DNA from: SbD1 sp039679945
Lineage (GTDB): Bacteria > Desulfobacterota > Syntrophobacteria > Syntrophobacterales > Syntrophobacteraceae
DNA length: 64,000 nt
NCBI GenBank assembly: GCA_039679945.1
Contig: JBDKTY010000244.1
Coordinates: 1-64,000 of the forward strand
Reading direction: 5' to 3'
The notes under the pieces were generated by a model. That model saw only the letters and a list, made by a program, of their open reading frames with translations. It was not told where the DNA came from and did not search any database. Positions 51,799 through 60,498 of the stretch are shown here, piece by piece (position 1 is the stretch's first letter; the number at the start of each line of letters is the position of its first letter). A program made the translations under genes and the position numbers.

Positions 51799-52254
51799 GA
51801 TTTCCTCTCTAACACTATGACGCGAAAGCAATAAACCATCTCGGCACGGTCGCGCACCGGAAAGCCCGCCCCGAGCGTCGAAACGGGTGATCCGGATCAC
51901 GAAAGGTACGCCTGTTTCTCGCGCAACGGCGGATCAACCGCCTTTCCGATGAAGAAAAGTGCATTCATGATAGGAACCGGAACCCTGGCCGTAAAGCGGC
52001 GCGAAAAAGTTTGCCGGTTAACACCCCGCCATCGCCTCCGTTCGATCAGGTCAGCCCGTCGGGGTCAGCGGCGGTTCCCGGCCGGCCATCGAGGGCCATG
52101 AATGTTAAGGAATTCACTCCGGCAATCCCGCGGCATGGTCGTCTGGATACTCCCCATCTTACCCCGAGAGATGACAAATTCGAGAGAGCGTTTGAAGGCA
52201 TGCTTATGATTATAATAAAGGGAAAAGTATCCGGCTGGAATGGAGGAACCGTGC
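51799..52254. other. Divergent intergenic region upstream of the TolC-like gene
   Basis: It holds the palindrome at 51887-51900 (listed separately). TATAAT at 52211-52216 is a possible -10 box for the plus-strand gene starting at 52255, without a convincing -35. No gene is supported. Confidence 0.4.
51887..51900. promoter_or_regulatory. Perfect 14-bp palindrome GTGATCCGGATCAC
   Basis: This exact palindrome lies about 90 bases upstream of the TolC-like start and could be an operator for a dimeric regulator. No regulator is assigned. Confidence 0.35.
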
Positions 52255-52596
52255 ATGACCATAAGGGGATTTGACGCAATCAATGTTGCAAAGGAGTTGC
52301 ACCTCTTGCTCGGAAAATACAGTGGTGAATCCAGCAGAGGATTCAGGTTGGACCTTTCAGTCGAAGAGGCCGACGATCTGGCGCTGGTTGACGAGAACCT
52401 TATCTTTCTTGAATTGGAGATCGGTGGATTGGGCATTGAAGAGCTTGTCATGCTTTCCGTTGCGCTCGGTGGAGAGCCGGGGCAGTCTTTTTCGGATCTT
52501 AGAGATAGGTTCAACAGCCTGGGCGATGATGACAGGGCCGAGATTTTTGATGCCATGGCGAGAAAATGGTCCGCCCTGAAGATAAGATCACATTAG
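52255..52596 (+). CDS. Hypothetical acidic protein
   Basis: The 113-residue product is acidic (many Asp and Glu, for example SVEEADDLALVDE and FNSLGDDDRAEIFD) and predicted helical, with no signal peptide or membrane segment. I do not recognise a family. GGAGGA at 52242-52247 lies seven bases before the ATG at 52255, which supports translation. It is isolated and faces a convergent minus-strand membrane protein. Confidence 0.55.
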   Translation: MTIRGFDAINVAKELHLLLGKYSGESSRGFRLDLSVEEADDLALVDENLIFLELEIGGLGIEELVMLSVALGGEPGQSFSDLRDRFNSLGDDDRAEIFDAMARKWSALKIRSH

Positions 52597-52669
52597 AATT
52601 ATCGCGAAAAGACAAAGGGCTTATTCCTCGCGGTGGAGCCTGTCGTGCCGCCGCTACCGGGAAAATATT

Positions 52670-53047
52670 TCAGGCACTCCCCGCGGTCTCGTCACCGCTC
52701 ACGATATCCGGATTACCGTGCTCGACCGCGGCGGAGGCCCGGTCAATGTGCCTGCGCCCTATCCAAAAGACGGCCAGCCAAAGCAGGAAGGTCGCGGCAA
52801 AAGTCAAGGCCGCCAGAGCTGGAACCATATACTGCCTCAACTGAACGATAAAGAGACCGGTATTGCTCAATGCCGCGCGCGCATTATCGGGAAGGTTCAT
52901 TGCGCCTTCCCCCGTCAGGGGTATCACCCACTCCCCGAGACCCTCCAATACCTTTTCGGTCATCAGGAATATCAGCCCGGCAAATATGCTGTTCAACAGG
53001 AAGCAGACGATGAAAGACTGAAAGGCCCAGGCCCGTTTGATGTTCAT
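52670..53047 (-). CDS. Hypothetical two-segment membrane protein
   Basis: The 125-residue protein has two hydrophobic segments, FIVCFLLNSIFAGLIFLM near residues 12-29 and PALAALTFAATFLLWLAVFW near 75-95, and a polar, acidic C-terminal tail. The intervening loop of about 45 residues would face one side of the membrane. No family is recognised. It lies 45 bases downstream of the FAU-1-like gene on the same strand and may be co-transcribed with it. Confidence 0.55.
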   Translation of the reverse strand: MNIKRAWAFQSFIVCFLLNSIFAGLIFLMTEKVLEGLGEWVIPLTGEGAMNLPDNARAALSNTGLFIVQLRQYMVPALAALTFAATFLLWLAVFWIGRRHIDRASAAVEHGNPDIVSGDETAGSA

Positions 53048-53091
53048 CGAGAAGTGTATCCAGCGGTTAGAGTACGGATCGGATGCTCGGT

Positions 53092-54063
53092 CTATTTCCT
53101 GGTATTATCACGGTTCAGACTTCTCATGATTTGTTCAGCCATCAGCAGCGCCTTCGACTCCAGCTCTCTGCCGATGCATCCTTTTCCGGTCAGCAGTCCC
53201 AGTTTCTCGCGGTCGATCATGAAGGCCTGCTCACCGGCCCTGCGGACTACGTCGACTTCGAGATCCACATACCTGGCTCCATAGGGATACAGTTCCACCG
53301 GGGTATTAATGTTGTAATACTCCCCGATCAGGAGGCGCTCTTTCGAAAAATAGCTATGCTTCAAATACCAGCCGCCCTCTCTGATTTCCGTCAGGCAGTA
53401 ATCTCCCTTTCGAATCACCAGGTCCAAACCGTCGTACCGGCCCTGAGAAAAACTGCGCCGAAAAACGACCTTATTCCCGTTCATCGTCTGAATAGCGCCC
53501 TGCCTCGGGCGCATCAATTTTCCCGATGGCCGGATGTGTTCAACTCTTACAACCCCTTCTTTTTCCAGGGGGAGCAATATGGCTTCCTTCACCAACTGTC
53601 GTTCCAATTCTGCCCTATTCTCCGGGTTCTTTGCAAGCTCGGATTCCGCCGACTCAAGCATTTCCGGATTTATCACTTTGAGTCTGTGATGGTTTCGGAG
53701 GGTTGGTGCAACCGCATCGCGAATTTCATCCAGTTTTTCCTTGGAGGCTCCGGGAAGTTCGAGCCTCGCAACGGCAAAGGGATCGTTGTCCTCTGTCGGC
53801 CTGAAATCCATGATAACGGTATCGAGAAGCATGTGCTGCATTTGAGTCAGGACTTGCGAGAGCTGGTCGGCCTGGCCGCTGAGTACAACACCCTGGTGGT
53901 CTTCCTTGTCCTGGATGAGGATATCATACGACTGCTGAGCTGACTCGAGCGGGAAACGCTCCCTGATCCTGGCCGCGGGGTCGGCAATTTCAAAGCCGGC
54001 GTCAAGCGCGAGCTTTGTCAAGGCTGTACTGTAAATACCTCGAATCTTTAATCGCGGCGGCAT
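53092..54063 (-). CDS. FAU-1/DUF402-type RNA-binding protein
   Basis: The 323-residue protein begins with LKIRGIYSTALTKLALDAGF, which resembles the N-terminus of archaeal FAU-1 (AU-rich RNA-binding, RNase E/G-related). It ends with a DUF402 domain around residues 215-300 (GEYYNINTPVELYPYGARYV followed by DLEVDV and FMIDREKLG). The middle part is a predicted helical linker. FAU-1 proteins are reported to act on structured or AU-rich RNA, so an RNA-processing role is plausible; activity is not shown by sequence. AGGAGA about nine bases before the ATG at 54063 favours that start over 54090. Confidence 0.72.
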   Translation of the reverse strand: MPPRLKIRGIYSTALTKLALDAGFEIADPAARIRERFPLESAQQSYDILIQDKEDHQGVVLSGQADQLSQVLTQMQHMLLDTVIMDFRPTEDNDPFAVARLELPGASKEKLDEIRDAVAPTLRNHHRLKVINPEMLESAESELAKNPENRAELERQLVKEAILLPLEKEGVVRVEHIRPSGKLMRPRQGAIQTMNGNKVVFRRSFSQGRYDGLDLVIRKGDYCLTEIREGGWYLKHSYFSKERLLIGEYYNINTPVELYPYGARYVDLEVDVVRRAGEQAFMIDREKLGLLTGKGCIGRELESKALLMAEQIMRSLNRDNTRK

Positions 54064-54812
54064 GGCGATGGTTCTCCTTGCCTGGGTCAACTCCCGAAAG
54101 AACCAGTTCCATCAGTCGAAATCAGCTTACAGTGCATTTCAGCCCTGGCGCCGAGTATTCCTTCATACCTGCCTGTCTTCAAGATGGTGTTGAAGGATGC
54201 CCTTTAAGAGCCTGAGAAACCGCCCCCTTTTGTCCGCCCTGGCACGTTATGGCGCTGCGGCGTCCCCGTCGGGCTGGACAGTCGCGGCGGACGCCGGGCA
54301 CCCGGCCTCGCGCGCTTGCGCGCCTGGCGGAGCTTCGTTACGGGCGGAGAAATCACTCCCCTGCTCTTTTGAACTCGAAAACTAACATCTCGAACGTGAA
54401 CTCGTATCAGTACGCCCGTGCCGAGTTTCGTGCATCACCGGTTTCTGTCGAAACAGCGCCCATTGCTTGGCCAGTAACAATATCCGGTAGTAACAGGGGC
54501 AACACCTTTCGAACTACTATTAAGCATTATGGTGAAGATGGAAAGATACCGCCGCTGTCGCGGAAGGGAAAAAGCACGCGAGTGGGCCTGATTTTGGCTA
54601 TTTTCGATCGATAGCTATCTTCGTTGCCGGTTGCCGGCAATTGCGGGCTGGGAAATCCTCGGCGGGTATACATAATTCCGCGGCTCCTCGGCACCTTGAC
54701 TTTGCCTGGAGCGGTTTGAAACAATTATGCAAATAAGACTCTCCCCGTTCAACCCCGTCCGGCAGGCGTCAGCCGCCCGGCAAGGCACGGAAGGTGGCAA
54801 AACCGGTCCCCC
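54064..54812. other. Long non-coding stretch
   Basis: The part near 54260-54345 is very GC-rich with alternating CG runs (CGCGCGCTTGCGCGC), and TTGCCGG is repeated near 54625. I see no supported gene, RNA or clear promoter. Confidence 0.4.
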
Positions 54813-55988
54813 TCAAATCCCCTCGATCCGCCGTTTCTTCAAGGAAACACCCATTCTTTTCCCGAGAAACTCCCGGAACCGGTGGCCGTCAGCTCCAAAA
54901 TCAATTTTCATTTCAGCAACGCTGATTGCTTCCCTGTATGACGAGGGCGCCTTCACGGCATCTTTCGCGGTTGTAACGATCATGTCCGGGGAGCATTTCG
55001 ATGCGGAATCCAGGATCCGCATAAGATCGGAATCCGTGTACCTGTAATGATCAGGAAAGGCAAATGCGTCGCATACTTGAATTCCCAACTGGGAAAGGTC
55101 ATCGAAAAACCTCTCCGGTTCGGCGATCCCCGCGAACGCCACCGCCCTTCTGCCCCTGAATGTCGCCGCGGGCAGGACAGGCCCGCCAGGCGAGGTTCGA
55201 AACCCGCCGATTACATGGCGGCACGCAAAAACCGGTTTGCCGGGAAAGAGGTCATCCAACAATGATAGTGTTTTTTTCAGCCGGGGGCCGTCGACGGCCC
55301 GCGTCACGATGAGCGCATCAGCCCGCTCCAGGTGCGAGACCGGCTCGCGAAGGGGGCCGAGCGGCAAAGTGAAACCATTGCCGAAAGGGTTTGCACTGTC
55401 CACCAGAACGATGTCCAGGTTGCGGTCGAGTGCAAGGTGCTGAAAGCCGTCATCGAGGACCAGTGTGTCTACTTCGCCATTTCCCGCCAATGCGGCCCGT
55501 CCCGAAACCACGCGCTCCCTTCCGACCCATACCGGAACTTCGGGAAGGGCACTCGCCATGAGAACCGGCTCGTCCCCGAAAATATCCGACTGAACCCGCG
55601 CATCGCCTTCGGCGCAAACCCGAGCCGGCCCTTCGCCCTTTCTTCCATAGCCCCTGCTGAGGATTGCCGGATAGAATCCCTCTTCCCCCAATGCCTGGCA
55701 GACGAACAGCGTGACGGGCGTTTTGCCCGTTCCCCCCGTTACGAGGTTCCCGATGCTGATCACGTAGGCGGGCAGCGCCGCACGCGTTTTTCGCGCCCGG
55801 GACTGGCTCCATTTCAGCCCGAATTCATAAAGCCTGGAAGCAGCAAACAGAAGGGCTGTCGTGGCGTTGTCGGGCAGAGTACGGCCGGGGTCGTTCCAGA
55901 GGCGAAACAGCCTTCCACGCAGGGCTGAAATAAGCCGCCCGCGCGGGCCATCTTTTCCGGCGGGATCGTGTGGCAGTGCCCGATTCAT
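54813..55988 (-). CDS. lpxK: Tetraacyldisaccharide 4'-kinase
   Basis: The 391-residue inner-membrane-associated kinase phosphorylates the lipid A precursor to give lipid IVA. Signatures are the P-loop VISIGNLVTGGTGKTPVTLF, ILSRGYGRKGEGP, GDEPVLMA, LVLDDGFQHLALDRNLDIVL and IVTTAKDAVK. The length is somewhat above average. Its start overlaps the stop of the upstream octaheme cytochrome gene by four bases, an unexpected coupling. Other lipid A genes are not in the window. Confidence 0.93.
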   Translation of the reverse strand: MNRALPHDPAGKDGPRGRLISALRGRLFRLWNDPGRTLPDNATTALLFAASRLYEFGLKWSQSRARKTRAALPAYVISIGNLVTGGTGKTPVTLFVCQALGEEGFYPAILSRGYGRKGEGPARVCAEGDARVQSDIFGDEPVLMASALPEVPVWVGRERVVSGRAALAGNGEVDTLVLDDGFQHLALDRNLDIVLVDSANPFGNGFTLPLGPLREPVSHLERADALIVTRAVDGPRLKKTLSLLDDLFPGKPVFACRHVIGGFRTSPGGPVLPAATFRGRRAVAFAGIAEPERFFDDLSQLGIQVCDAFAFPDHYRYTDSDLMRILDSASKCSPDMIVTTAKDAVKAPSSYREAISVAEMKIDFGADGHRFREFLGKRMGVSLKKRRIEGI

Positions 55989-57397
55989 TTCCTGGCCGGC
56001 TGACGCAGCCCCCTGGACGGCTGCACATGGATCTTGCGCTCACTCATTTCCGCGGCCTTTTCCTTGATTTCGGTCAGACTTCTCTGCATTGCACTCCACC
56101 CGTACCAAAACGAATAGTCGGGACTATGGTGGAAAGCACCCTGAAAAGTCCTCATCCTGTATTCATGAAACAGTTGAAACAGCTTTTGTTCGATCACGGT
56201 CGGCGCATCATGCAAAGCAAGCATATCGGGAAAAGCGTAAGAATAATTGTCCGGCTTTTTCAGTATCCCTTCCAGGTAAAGTCCGGCGACCAGGCGTATG
56301 CCCTCGGCGAGAACCCGGTCGGATTCCCTGACCAGTTGATCCCCTTTCTCCAGCTCGGCACGAGCAAAATTGACCGAATGGCAATCGTTACAGACCTTTA
56401 TCATCCTGTCGCGCTCCGCCCGCCAGTCATCGTCCGTAAGCCGGATCATGTCTCCCGACTGCACGGCTTCAAACCTGGGACTCGGTTTGCCGGCCGGATC
56501 GAGAAAACCCAACCCCTGCAGAATGGTCGAGCGGTCCTTCGCCCACTGATCGTCCTCAGGCAACGGCATCCTCACGGCGAAATAGCCCCACGCGGTCCGA
56601 TTTGCGTGATTGCCTTCCCTGAAATGACAGCTCTGGCACGTGGGCGCGGCGACATCCTCGGGCAGCATTCTCGACTGCTTAAGCAAAAACCGCACTCCGT
56701 GCTTGGACGAGGCATACATCTCCCATTGCGGATGGTCCGCCCCCATGTGACAGGTCCGGCATGCCTGGGGGGACCGTGCTTCATCGGCGGAAAAAAGATG
56801 GCGTGTGTGGCAAACATCGCACGATGAGGCGCCGAACCCAGCCCCCTTCCGCATCAATTCACCGACTTCGCCCTCCGTCTTGAGCCCCACCCGGTGGCAC
56901 CCTCCACAACCTTTCATCCCCTCTATCTGGGCCATGGGTTGCCAGTGCGCCGTGGGCATGGCCTTCATGGCCGCCCAGGCAAGAGAGTGCTTTCCCCTGG
57001 AAAACTGTTCCACCTGCTGTTGATGGCACGCGGCGCAGGTAGTGGGCGAGGCGATCCCGGCGTTCGAGACGTCCGTCATGGAATTATGCCCGGCGCCATG
57101 GCAAGTTGCACAGCCGACATCATTGTTGCTGTGTTTGCTGAGCTGCCAATCGGCAACTATCCCGGGTGTGAGGCGCGAATGGCACTCTATGCAGCTATTA
57201 CTGTCCTGGACCTGGGCATTGGATACATTCCCCGTGGGAGCCTGTTCCTGCTGCTGTTGCTGCTGCTCCGGATCGGCTTCCTCCTGCTCTTCGTTCTGAA
57301 CCTGTGTCAGCGCGCTCCCGGCTTTCATTGTTACCGCGGCCGCACAGAACACGCAAAACACGAGCACCAGGAGCGCATAACGGAAATAGCGCCGCAT
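55985..57397 (-). CDS. Octaheme c-type cytochrome, hydroxylamine oxidoreductase-like
   Basis: The 470-residue periplasmic protein has a signal peptide followed by a Glu/Gln-rich segment with a run of six Gln. Eight CxxCH haem motifs are present: CIECH, CATCH, CAACH, CGGCH, CDVCH, CRTCH, CQSCH and CNDCH. The order of motifs and the C-terminal HHSPDYSFWYGWSAMQR region fit the HAO/octaheme nitrite or hydroxylamine oxidoreductase superfamily, which interconverts nitrogen oxides. Whether the active-site haem is crosslinked to Tyr cannot be judged here. It overlaps lpxK downstream by four bases and has no quinol dehydrogenase partner beside it. Confidence 0.82.
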   Translation of the reverse strand: MRRYFRYALLVLVFCVFCAAAVTMKAGSALTQVQNEEQEEADPEQQQQQQEQAPTGNVSNAQVQDSNSCIECHSRLTPGIVADWQLSKHSNNDVGCATCHGAGHNSMTDVSNAGIASPTTCAACHQQQVEQFSRGKHSLAWAAMKAMPTAHWQPMAQIEGMKGCGGCHRVGLKTEGEVGELMRKGAGFGASSCDVCHTRHLFSADEARSPQACRTCHMGADHPQWEMYASSKHGVRFLLKQSRMLPEDVAAPTCQSCHFREGNHANRTAWGYFAVRMPLPEDDQWAKDRSTILQGLGFLDPAGKPSPRFEAVQSGDMIRLTDDDWRAERDRMIKVCNDCHSVNFARAELEKGDQLVRESDRVLAEGIRLVAGLYLEGILKKPDNYSYAFPDMLALHDAPTVIEQKLFQLFHEYRMRTFQGAFHHSPDYSFWYGWSAMQRSLTEIKEKAAEMSERKIHVQPSRGLRQPARK

Positions 57398-57696
57398 TTA
57401 TTCAACTCCAATCACAAGAAGCGCAAGGAAGTCCGTGATATTTCTCCAGTGAGCGGCCGGAGCGCGAACTTCGAACCTCAATCGCCACGCGCCCGGCCGC
57501 GGGGCCTTAGCCTCGAAAAATGACAGTTCTGCTTATACCAGAATTCCCGGCGACATAATAGGCAAAGGCCTTCAGGTCCACAATACCCCCAAAAAAGAAG
57601 TATGGCCCCCGACCACCCGTTTCACGTGAGACCGGGTTAGATGGCGACCGGATCATTTCGAATTCCCGCAAGCTTTCGGTTCTTGCCAGCACACGC

Positions 57697-58626
57697 ATGC
57701 ACTATTCGGATCAGCCGAAATATGATACTCTTGAGTGGAAATCATGTTCCGCGCAAGTCTCTCGCACAGCCAGACAACGGGGGCGCTTTTTGACCAACGG
57801 CACAGCCATCGCGACGGGTACCGTCGTGTCCAGCCGATTTCGGCAGGCACTGGATGAACTGTACTCAACATATAACGGTCCCGAACATATTCACCCAGAC
57901 CCGCTCGAATTCGTGCATCTCTACGATAGCACCCCGGACAGGGAGGTAGTCGGACTCATCGCATCCAGCCTTGCCTATGGACGGGTAAAGCAGATTTTGT
58001 CGAGCGTGCGCACGGTCCTGGACAAAATGGGACCATCACCTTCTTCCTTTCTGCTTCAAAACCCGCCATCGAGGATCAGGAACTCTTTCCGTCTCTTTAA
58101 ACACCGATTCACCTCCGGCGTGGAATTATCCGCCATGCTCATTGGTATTCGAAAGCTTCTGTCCAGGTACGGATCACTCGAAGCCTGCTTTCTCAAGCAC
58201 GTTGATCCCGCGGGAGAAAGCATCCTCCCTCCCCTTTCGGAATTTGTGAGCGAGTTGTCTGTTGCCGCCGGACAAAAAATGCCTATGTTTCTGCCTTCGC
58301 CCCTGCAGGGCAGTGCCTGCAAAAGGCTGAATCTTTTTCTGCGCTGGATGGTGCGCAGCGACAATGTTGATCCGGGTGCCTGGAAGGGCGTCTCCGCTTC
58401 GCACCTCGTGGTCCCGCTGGACACTCACATGCACAGGATCGCCCTCTCCCTCGGCCTCACTTCCCGAAAGCAGGCCGACCTGCGGTGCGCGATCGAGGTG
58501 ACCCGCGGGTTCGCTTCAATCTGCCCCGAAGATCCCGTGCGATATGATTTTGCTCTCACACGTCTCGGAATGAATAATAATGAGCTTTCCAATGCCAGGC
58601 TCCTTGCACTCGATAAATGCCTCTGA
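57697..58626 (+). CDS. TIGR02757 (DUF2400) family protein
   Basis: The 309-residue protein contains FRQALDELYSTYNGPEHIHP, DREVVGLIASSLAYGRVKQI, LNLFLRWMVRSDNVDPG and VVPLDTHMHRIALSLGL, the TIGR02757 pattern. The latter parts resemble helix-hairpin-helix DNA glycosylases, so DNA binding is possible, but no activity is established for the family. Family similarity starts only near residue 47, so the true start may be downstream of 57697; no ribosome-binding site decides it. It is followed after 20 bases by a glutaredoxin gene. Confidence 0.8.
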   Translation: MHYSDQPKYDTLEWKSCSAQVSRTARQRGRFLTNGTAIATGTVVSSRFRQALDELYSTYNGPEHIHPDPLEFVHLYDSTPDREVVGLIASSLAYGRVKQILSSVRTVLDKMGPSPSSFLLQNPPSRIRNSFRLFKHRFTSGVELSAMLIGIRKLLSRYGSLEACFLKHVDPAGESILPPLSEFVSELSVAAGQKMPMFLPSPLQGSACKRLNLFLRWMVRSDNVDPGAWKGVSASHLVVPLDTHMHRIALSLGLTSRKQADLRCAIEVTRGFASICPEDPVRYDFALTRLGMNNNELSNARLLALDKCL

Positions 58627-58646
58627 CAACTCCAGGAGAGAAACCC

Positions 58647-58904
58647 ATGAATGACTGCGATGTTAAGCTCTATGCCCTCAGTACCTGTATCCACTGCCGG
58701 AACGCGAAACAATTGCTGGACGAATGCGGCGTTACCTACCAGTGCGTGGATGTCGACAAACTGGAGGGTGAGGAAAGACGCCAGATAATCGAAGAGATCA
58801 AAAAAGAGAACCCGAAATGCTCGTTTCCCATGCTCATTGTTGGAGACAAGGTAATTATCGGCTTCAGGGCCGAGGAAATACGGGAGGCTCTGAACCTGGG
58901 ATGA
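58647..58904 (+). CDS. Glutaredoxin-family protein
   Basis: The 85-residue protein has the thioredoxin-fold pattern KLYALSTCIHCRNAKQLL with active site CIHC at residues 14-17, VDVDKLEGEERR, and the cis-Pro motif SFPMLIVGDKVIIGF. AGGAGA before the ATG at 58647 sets the start. Its stop overlaps the start of a ferredoxin-thioredoxin-reductase-like gene by four bases, so the two proteins are probably made in equal amounts and act as a redox pair. Confidence 0.88.
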   Translation: MNDCDVKLYALSTCIHCRNAKQLLDECGVTYQCVDVDKLEGEERRQIIEEIKKENPKCSFPMLIVGDKVIIGFRAEEIREALNLG

Positions 58905-59239
58905 ACGCCGAACAGCTTTATGAATTCCTGAAGAAAGCCCAGGAGCCGAGAGGATTCTTCTTTAACGGGGACAAACCCAGGGTTCTTGAGCTTCTTGAAA
59001 GTCTCCTGATAAACAAGCAACGATACGGGTACATGGCCTGCCCCTGCAGGCTCGCCGCGAACGACCGCCAATGGGACAGGGACATAATCTGTCCCTGCGC
59101 CTACAGTGCTCCCGACATCGCCGAATACGGCAGTTGCTACTGTGGTCTCTACGTCTCACGGGAGTGGAATGAGGACAAAATCCCCCATGACTACGTCCCG
59201 GAAAGGAGACCGCCCGAGAAAGCATTCGGGAAGATATGA
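58901..59239 (+). CDS. Ferredoxin-thioredoxin reductase catalytic-subunit-like protein
   Basis: The 112-residue protein has the three Cys pairs of the FTR beta subunit: C47-P-C49, C64-P-C66 and C79-Y-C81. These can hold a 4Fe-4S cluster next to a redox-active disulfide. Spacings are 14 and 12 residues, against 16 and 8 in plant-type FTR, and the CHC motif is CYC here, so the active-site His is Tyr. It may use ferredoxin to reduce the adjacent glutaredoxin, to which its start is coupled by an ATGA overlap. The FTR variable subunit is absent. Confidence 0.85.
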   Translation: MNAEQLYEFLKKAQEPRGFFFNGDKPRVLELLESLLINKQRYGYMACPCRLAANDRQWDRDIICPCAYSAPDIAEYGSCYCGLYVSREWNEDKIPHDYVPERRPPEKAFGKI

Positions 59240-59740
59240 ATCCGGGAGGGGGGGCGCCTGAATACTTTCCCAATCAGGAGATGCCCCCACCATCGAGTAA
59301 ATATTCGCAAAGAGGAATGACACTCACATGGAAGCCCTATTCCCGGGATTAACTATCGCATGCCGATATCGGTACAGTGAGCTTTATCCTAGTTCATCCT
59401 TTTAGGCCTAAGGTTTGCACCGGGTAATCCATTTCTCGGAAATGAAGTCAAGTGCGGAACCACTTCGATTTTTTCCGTCATCGGAAAAATTTCGCGGTAA
59501 ACCATGAAAGCACAATGATCGCCCCTTTCTCACTGTAATCAGACTCTCTTTTCTTCCTGTTCCTGTAATTGCCAGACTAATCATCCCTCCACCAGCTTCA
59601 AAATGTGTTTTTATTAGTCTGAATAATTTTATATCCCGGTTCCCTTTACAAAAGAAAACCGAGTATGCATATTGTTGTAAGGTCTCAGCCAAAGAACAAC
59701 ATTCATAGTCCGACAGCCTCCATAAAGGGAGATTTTCTCA
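59240..59740. other. AT-rich region upstream of mucR
   Basis: The region is AT-rich and contains TTTTTCCG-TCAT-CGGAAAAA near 59471-59490 and the palindrome TTAGGCCTAA near 59402. MucR-type regulators bind AT-rich targets with several T-A steps and often act on their own promoter, so this could be an autoregulatory region. No gene is supported. Confidence 0.45.
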
Positions 59741-60274
59741 ATGGAAAAGAAGTTGCTGGAACTTGCGGTAGAAATCGTGCAGGCTCAGGCTTCAATCAGC
59801 AAGATGCCGGGTGATGAAATCGAGCATGCGCTTGTGAGGGTTTATAACGCACTTCACAAGATGAGGCTTGCCGAGAATGAGGGAAGATCCATCCTGTCAG
59901 ACGGCACGGAACCGCTGTCTTCGAGTCAGGGCGGCAGTTCCACGGGCATGGACCCGCGCTCCTCGATTCAGGACGACAAAGTGATTTGCATGGAGTGCAG
60001 GACGGAGTTTCGTCAGCTCACGGCAAACCACCTGCGCACTCACCAACTCTCGCCCCGGGAATACAAGAAAAAGTGGGGCTTCCCGCTCAAGCAGCCGCTG
60101 GCCGCGAGGATTCTCACCAAACTGAGGAGCAAATCGGCTAAAAAACGCGGGTTGCCCGAGAAACTACAGATTTATCTCGACCAGAAGAGAAAAGACAAAA
60201 AAATGGCCGCGCTCCAGGCAACGCATGCGGACATGCGCGTGCCCGCCGGGAAAACATTTCAGGGCAACAGGTGA
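59741..60274 (+). CDS. mucR: Ros/MucR-family transcriptional regulator
   Basis: This 177-residue DNA-binding protein has the Ros/MucR zinc-finger signature: ICMECRTEFRQLTANHLRTH, then LSPREYKKKWGFPLKQPL. The Cys2His2-type finger lies near residues 83-101. The N-terminal part is a helical region as in MucR oligomerisation domains. The C-terminal 40 residues are rich in Lys and Arg. Family members repress AT-rich promoters. GGGAG lies about 11 bases before the ATG. It is monocistronic. Confidence 0.85.
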   Translation: MEKKLLELAVEIVQAQASISKMPGDEIEHALVRVYNALHKMRLAENEGRSILSDGTEPLSSSQGGSSTGMDPRSSIQDDKVICMECRTEFRQLTANHLRTHQLSPREYKKKWGFPLKQPLAARILTKLRSKSAKKRGLPEKLQIYLDQKRKDKKMAALQATHADMRVPAGKTFQGNR

Positions 60275-60498
60275 TTGTAACGGGATAGAGAGAATACCGC
60301 CGAGGTTGGGCTCCGCGTCGTTCCTTCTCCCTCGCGCCCACGACGACAGATAGCTCACAGGATCGACAGAGCGAAGCGAAACCCAACCTTCATTTCCCAA
60401 TTGCAGGTCGTCTCCGTAAAAAGAAGGAATCACTTCCACGAGTTGGAGGTGGCGGCTCGGTGGAGGGTCGGCCCAAAACCGCTGACGGAGAGTTGTCT

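Noticed and set aside
59408..59692. 94-codon minus-strand open frame upstream of mucR
   Set aside because: The region is AT-rich and regulatory in character; the frame has no recognisable motif or start signal.
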